In this document: one piece after another, positions 6,599-9,471 of the stretch
Layout of the letters: every line of letters starts with the position of its first letter
Numbering within the stretch: the first letter of the stretch is position 1
Origin: Campylobacteraceae bacterium
GTDB taxonomy: Bacteria > Campylobacterota > Campylobacteria > Campylobacterales > Sulfurovaceae
Assembly (NCBI GenBank): GCA_026982175.1
Contig: JALSHP010000356.1
Span: 1-9,471 of the forward strand
Length of the DNA stretch: 9,471 bases
Direction of reading: 5' to 3'
Notes under the pieces: generated by a model
Database searches by the model: none
Seen by the model: only the letters and a program-made list of their open reading frames with translations
Told to the model about the DNA's origin: nothing
Made by a program: the position numbers and the translations under genes

Positions 6599-7507
6599 AT
6601 GTTTGAAACCCTACTCTCCATTGTTTTTGTTTACTTTTTCATCTTACTAGGCTACATCGCTAAACGCATTTTTAAAGAGGAGATGGACTCCAAGACATTA
6701 ACGCTCTTCTCAGTCTATTTCTTACAAGGCTTTGTAAGTATTTGGGGCTTTTCTACGGCTAAACTCTCAACAGAACACTTTTTAGTACCACTTTACTATG
6801 TGGGGATTATTTTACTTATTTTAGTTCCCACACTTTTCATTGGCAAAAAACTTTTTAGTGACCCAAAAGAGAGAGCCATCTTTAGCATTGCAGGGTTTGT
6901 GGGCAACACAGGGAACATCGGTATACCTTTAGGCATTGCTCTGTTTGGTATGGAGTCGGTTATCTATACCACACTCATTAACATTGCCAATGTCTTTGTG
7001 GTTTATATTTTAGGGGTTTACCTCTACTCTCGTGGCTCACTTAGCATTAAAGAATCGCTTTTAAATATTGTCAAAATCCCCATTGTTCCTGCTTCACTGG
7101 TCGCAATTTTCATCAACCTCAATGAAATCCCCATTGCTCCACAAATTCAAGAACTTTTTAAAATGGGGGCTTACGCAGGAATCGTCTTACAACTCTTTTT
7201 ACTAGGAACATTTCTTTCTAGCATCAAGATAAAACAGCTTAACAAATCTCTTTTTATAGGCGTGATGTCGCATAAGTTTATTATTATCCCCTTCGTCACA
7301 GCATTTATTTTAAGTTTTACAGAACTCTCCTATTTTGTTCAAAGCATTATACTCATGGAGATGATGGTACCTCTAGCCGTAGCAAATATCAATTTGGCTT
7401 CACTTTATGATTGTCGCCCAAAGGAGGTGACGGCACTTATTCTGTTAAGCAGTGTTATTTTTATTCCTCTTCTATTTTTATTTAAAACACTTGTTAATAT
7501 ATTGTAA
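6599..7507 (+). CDS. AEC-family (auxin efflux carrier-like) transporter
   Basis: A 302-residue inner-membrane permease of the AEC family, secondary carriers related to malonate, malate and auxin-efflux transporters. About ten hydrophobic segments can be seen, roughly at 4-22, 33-51, 63-82, 94-117, 120-143, 155-173, 188-206, 217-240, 244-268 and 278-298. The broken-helix motif GNTGNIGIP (102-110) in segment four and the MEMMVPLAVANINLASLYD stretch (253-271) in the second half are the usual crossover regions of this fold. Length is typical. The ATG is backed only by a weak AGG 11 bases upstream, but the N-terminus aligns well with the family. It is a single gene with no enzyme partner that would hint at the substrate; small organic acids are the best guess. 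Confidence 0.88.
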   Translation: MFETLLSIVFVYFFILLGYIAKRIFKEEMDSKTLTLFSVYFLQGFVSIWGFSTAKLSTEHFLVPLYYVGIILLILVPTLFIGKKLFSDPKERAIFSIAGFVGNTGNIGIPLGIALFGMESVIYTTLINIANVFVVYILGVYLYSRGSLSIKESLLNIVKIPIVPASLVAIFINLNEIPIAPQIQELFKMGAYAGIVLQLFLLGTFLSSIKIKQLNKSLFIGVMSHKFIIIPFVTAFILSFTELSYFVQSIILMEMMVPLAVANINLASLYDCRPKEVTALILLSSVIFIPLLFLFKTLVNIL

Positions 7508-7560
7508 TATTATAATATATCTATTAATTATATTTATATATTTAAATTTAACGAATAAGT
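7508..7560. other. Extremely AT-rich spacer with short palindrome
   Basis: Only 4 of 53 bases are G or C. It begins with the 12-base palindrome ATATTATAATAT (7507-7518), immediately after the AEC stop codon. There is no GC-rich stem, so it is not a standard terminator. It may be an UP-like or bendable region for the promoter just downstream, or simply relaxed intergenic DNA. Confidence 0.35.
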
Positions 7561-7598
7561 TATTTATAAAATGCTATTATTTCAGAATCAAAAAAATC

Positions 7599-7604
7599 TA
7601 TAAT
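7599..7604 (+). promoter_or_regulatory. Putative promoter of the M20/ATP-grasp unit (-10 box)
   Basis: A perfect TATAAT 24 bases upstream of the ATG at 7629, preceded by an A-run (7590-7596) and an AT-rich upstream region. No clear -35 is present. The implied leader is under 20 bases, with only a weak AAAGA ribosome-binding sequence. Confidence 0.5.
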
Positions 7605-7628
7605 TTTCACTCCTCATAAAGATATAAA

Positions 7629-8753
7629 ATGGAACTTCTAAAAGACCTTAAACAAATTGTTAACATTAACTCCTACACACAAAACAAAGTTGGTGTAGAT
7701 GAAACCGCTGCCTACATGACGCTTTGGCTTAAAGATTTAGGCTTTATCCACAAAAGTTTTGAACGTCAAGAGCTTGGCAATCATAATCTTTATTGCTCTG
7801 CGAAAACAGAAGGGATTAAAATCTTACTTTTAGGGCATAATGACACCGTGTTTCCCCAAGGAAAATTTGAAATTTTTTCAGAAGATGACACATGGGTTTA
7901 TGGACCTGGAGTTTGTGACATGAAAGGAGGAAACATGGTTGCCCTTCAAGCACTACGTAATGTTTATGCTAAAAATAAAAAAATAGAAAACATTGACTTC
8001 CTTTTGGTCTCCGATGAAGAGTCTGGTTCCGACGACAGCAAAGCACTTACTTCAAAACTCGCTAAAGATTATGATCTCTGTTTTGTCTTTGAAGCAGCAG
8101 GTGAAGACTTAGAGATAGTCACAGGTCGTAAAGGAGTTGGTACGTTTAGCATCCACATAGAGGGAAAAGCTTCTCATGCTGGAGTGCGTTATAGCGACGG
8201 GATTAACGCAAACCTTGAAGCTGCCCATAAACTCATTGAACTTACCAAACTCACCAACTTAGAGTTAGGAACAACGGTTAATGTAGGAAAAGTAGAAGGG
8301 GGGATTGGGGCAAATACCATCTCGCCAACGGCTACCCTACTTTTGGAATTACGTTATACCCAAAATAGCGAGAGAGACAGACTTTTAGAAGCCTTAGAAA
8401 AAATTACAAAGACCTCTTATGTTCAAGGCACACAAGCCACCCTTTCTGGTCAAATTCAACGCGATGTTATGGAAGCCAATGAAGCCCAAAAAGCACTTAT
8501 AGAAAATATCGAGAACATTACGAATATAAAGATTAAAACAGAATCACGTGGTGGGGTAAGCGATGCCAACATCGTCGCCTCACAAGGTGTCACTACCCTT
8601 GATGGCTTTGGCCCTTTTGGGGATGGTGACCATACCGTAAAAGAGAGAGCCTTAAAAAGCTCTTTTGAACAACGCATTAACTTAATGACCAACATACTCA
8701 TGCACCATCAAATCCATCATAACTTTAACATAGGAGAAGCAAATGTCAGATAG
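7629..8753 (+). CDS. M20 family metallopeptidase (carboxypeptidase G2-like)
   Basis: A two-zinc peptidase of the M20 family, closest in pattern to glutamate carboxypeptidase (CPG2), which removes a C-terminal amino acid from a peptide or conjugate. All expected metal and catalytic residues are visible: H70 and D72 in GHNDTV, bridging D97 in CDMKGG, catalytic E130 and metal ligand E131 in SDEESGSDD, E155 in VFEAAG, and the last ligand H335 in GDGDHTVKE. The inserted dimerisation domain (about 168-280) carries ASHAG (181-185) and GGIGANTISP (224-233). Length is 374 residues, standard for the family. There is no signal peptide, unlike periplasmic CPG2, so it should be cytoplasmic. Its last 11 bases overlap the ATP-grasp gene, implying coupled translation and a shared substrate pathway. 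Substrate unknown; alternatives include ArgE/DapE-like deacylases, but the motif spacing fits CPG2 better. Confidence 0.9.
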   Translation: MELLKDLKQIVNINSYTQNKVGVDETAAYMTLWLKDLGFIHKSFERQELGNHNLYCSAKTEGIKILLLGHNDTVFPQGKFEIFSEDDTWVYGPGVCDMKGGNMVALQALRNVYAKNKKIENIDFLLVSDEESGSDDSKALTSKLAKDYDLCFVFEAAGEDLEIVTGRKGVGTFSIHIEGKASHAGVRYSDGINANLEAAHKLIELTKLTNLELGTTVNVGKVEGGIGANTISPTATLLLELRYTQNSERDRLLEALEKITKTSYVQGTQATLSGQIQRDVMEANEAQKALIENIENITNIKIKTESRGGVSDANIVASQGVTTLDGFGPFGDGDHTVKERALKSSFEQRINLMTNILMHHQIHHNFNIGEANVR

Positions 8754-9471
8754 ACGAACCATTGGAATGTGGCTCTACAAAAATGGTGGAGGGGATGCCA
8801 TTGGAAAAAAAATTATTAAAAAACTTAGAGAACGTAATATCTTAACCATTGAAGACATTAACTTGCGTGATGCCACAGCCCGAAATAAAAGCATTATTCA
8901 CAATGGCATTAAACTCAATAAACTCGACCTCTTCTTCTCTTATAATGCAGGAGAACAAACCATCTATCAGACCTATCTCTACCAAGCACTTAATCGTCTT
9001 ATCCCCATGATTAACTCATATGATGCATTTCAACTGACAGAGGACAAATTTCAAACCTCCTTCATCTTAAGAAATGCTGGGGTTAAAACAGCTGATTATC
9101 GTTTATTTCATAAAAATGAGGCAAGTAAAAACCTCCATAAAGTCTTAGAGAAATGGAAAAGTATGGTCTACAAACCAACCCATGGTTGGGGAGGAACAGG
9201 TTTGAGCAAAATTGATGATGAAAATGCCTTGCAAACACTTCTTCCCTCTATTAACCACTCAAATACCAGAGAAGTTTTTGTGGAAAAATTTATTAAATAT
9301 GATAACTCAGACTTTAGAGTTGACATTGTTGACGGAAAATATGTAGGGTGTTACGGAAGAAAAGCCCCCTCTAGTGACTGGCGAACCAATGTCACTTCTG
9401 GGGGTTCTGTCTTCATGAGAGAGTGTAATGACGATGTTTTAAAAGTTGCCATCAACGCAGCAAAAGCTTGT
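8743..9471 (+). CDS. RimK-like ATP-grasp ligase, 3'-truncated
   Basis: The first 243 residues of an ATP-grasp enzyme that continues past the window. Such enzymes join a carboxylate to an amine or similar group through an acyl phosphate. Visible features are an N-terminal domain (1-90); the NSYDAFQLTEDKFQTSFILR segment (91-110), the usual entry to the ATP-grasp fold; K144 in YKPTHGWGGTG with its glycine loop (148-153); the hinge VFVEKFI (178-184); DFRVDIVDGKYVGCYGRKAP (190-209); and DWRTNVTSGGSV (212-223), typical of the RimK/glutathione-synthetase-like group. The metal-binding Glu/Asn pair lies beyond the edge. The start is ATG at 8743 with AGGAG (8732-8736) six bases upstream, inside the peptidase gene. 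It is not clearly RimK, LysX or a glutathione synthetase. It is probably paired with the M20 enzyme; substrate unknown. Confidence 0.87.
   Translation, partial: MSDRRTIGMWLYKNGGGDAIGKKIIKKLRERNILTIEDINLRDATARNKSIIHNGIKLNKLDLFFSYNAGEQTIYQTYLYQALNRLIPMINSYDAFQLTEDKFQTSFILRNAGVKTADYRLFHKNEASKNLHKVLEKWKSMVYKPTHGWGGTGLSKIDDENALQTLLPSINHSNTREVFVEKFIKYDNSDFRVDIVDGKYVGCYGRKAPSSDWRTNVTSGGSVFMRECNDDVLKVAINAAKAC

Noticed and set aside
7507..7518. 12-base AT-only palindrome after the AEC gene considered as a terminator
   Set aside because: The stem would be entirely A-T and no T-run follows; such palindromes are expected by chance in DNA this AT-rich.
8456..8701. Minus-strand open frame of 81 codons opposite the M20 gene
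   Set aside because: It is antisense to the conserved C-terminal metal-binding region of the peptidase; a frame shadow.

Overview
The window looks like a chromosomal segment of a low-GC member of the Campylobacterota, perhaps Sulfurimonas-like or Arcobacter-like. The basis is the AT-rich DNA, T-rich upstream regions with TATAAT-like -10 boxes, a carboxynorspermidine/carboxyspermidine decarboxylase (the polyamine route typical of this phylum), and a carB not adjacent to carA. The genus is an inference from composition and gene content.

Layout. (1) Positions 2-544 hold the 3' part of an HNH nuclease gene, cut by the left edge and much more AT-rich than the rest. (2) nspC (632-1762, +) meets a minus-strand gene block tail to tail; the two stop codons share one TTAA. 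(3) The minus-strand block reads, in transcription order, a DedA-family membrane protein (6535-5867), carB (5765-2466) and a DUF2461 protein (2457-1759). carB has its own promoter-like sequence, and DUF2461 lies 8 bases behind carB, so the two are probably co-transcribed. (4) A 63-base divergent region separates DedA from an AEC-family permease (6599-7507, +). (5) After a very AT-rich gap comes a two-gene unit: a cytoplasmic M20 metallopeptidase of the carboxypeptidase G2 type (7629-8753), overlapping by 11 bases a RimK-like ATP-grasp ligase (8743 to the right edge, incomplete).

How the genes relate. Most are housekeeping: carbamoyl phosphate for pyrimidines and arginine (carB), spermidine or norspermidine (nspC), and membrane maintenance or transport (DedA, AEC). 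Two things stand out. The first is a 51-base imperfect palindrome inside carB that adds 17 in-frame codons at the linker between the two synthetase halves, which looks like a small palindromic element domesticated in a protein gene. The second is the tightly coupled peptidase/ATP-grasp pair, one enzyme built to cut a C-terminal amino acid and the other to form a peptide-like bond. It may act on an uncharacterised peptide or amino-acid conjugate.

No tRNA, rRNA, CRISPR array, complete insertion sequence or convincing intrinsic terminator was found.
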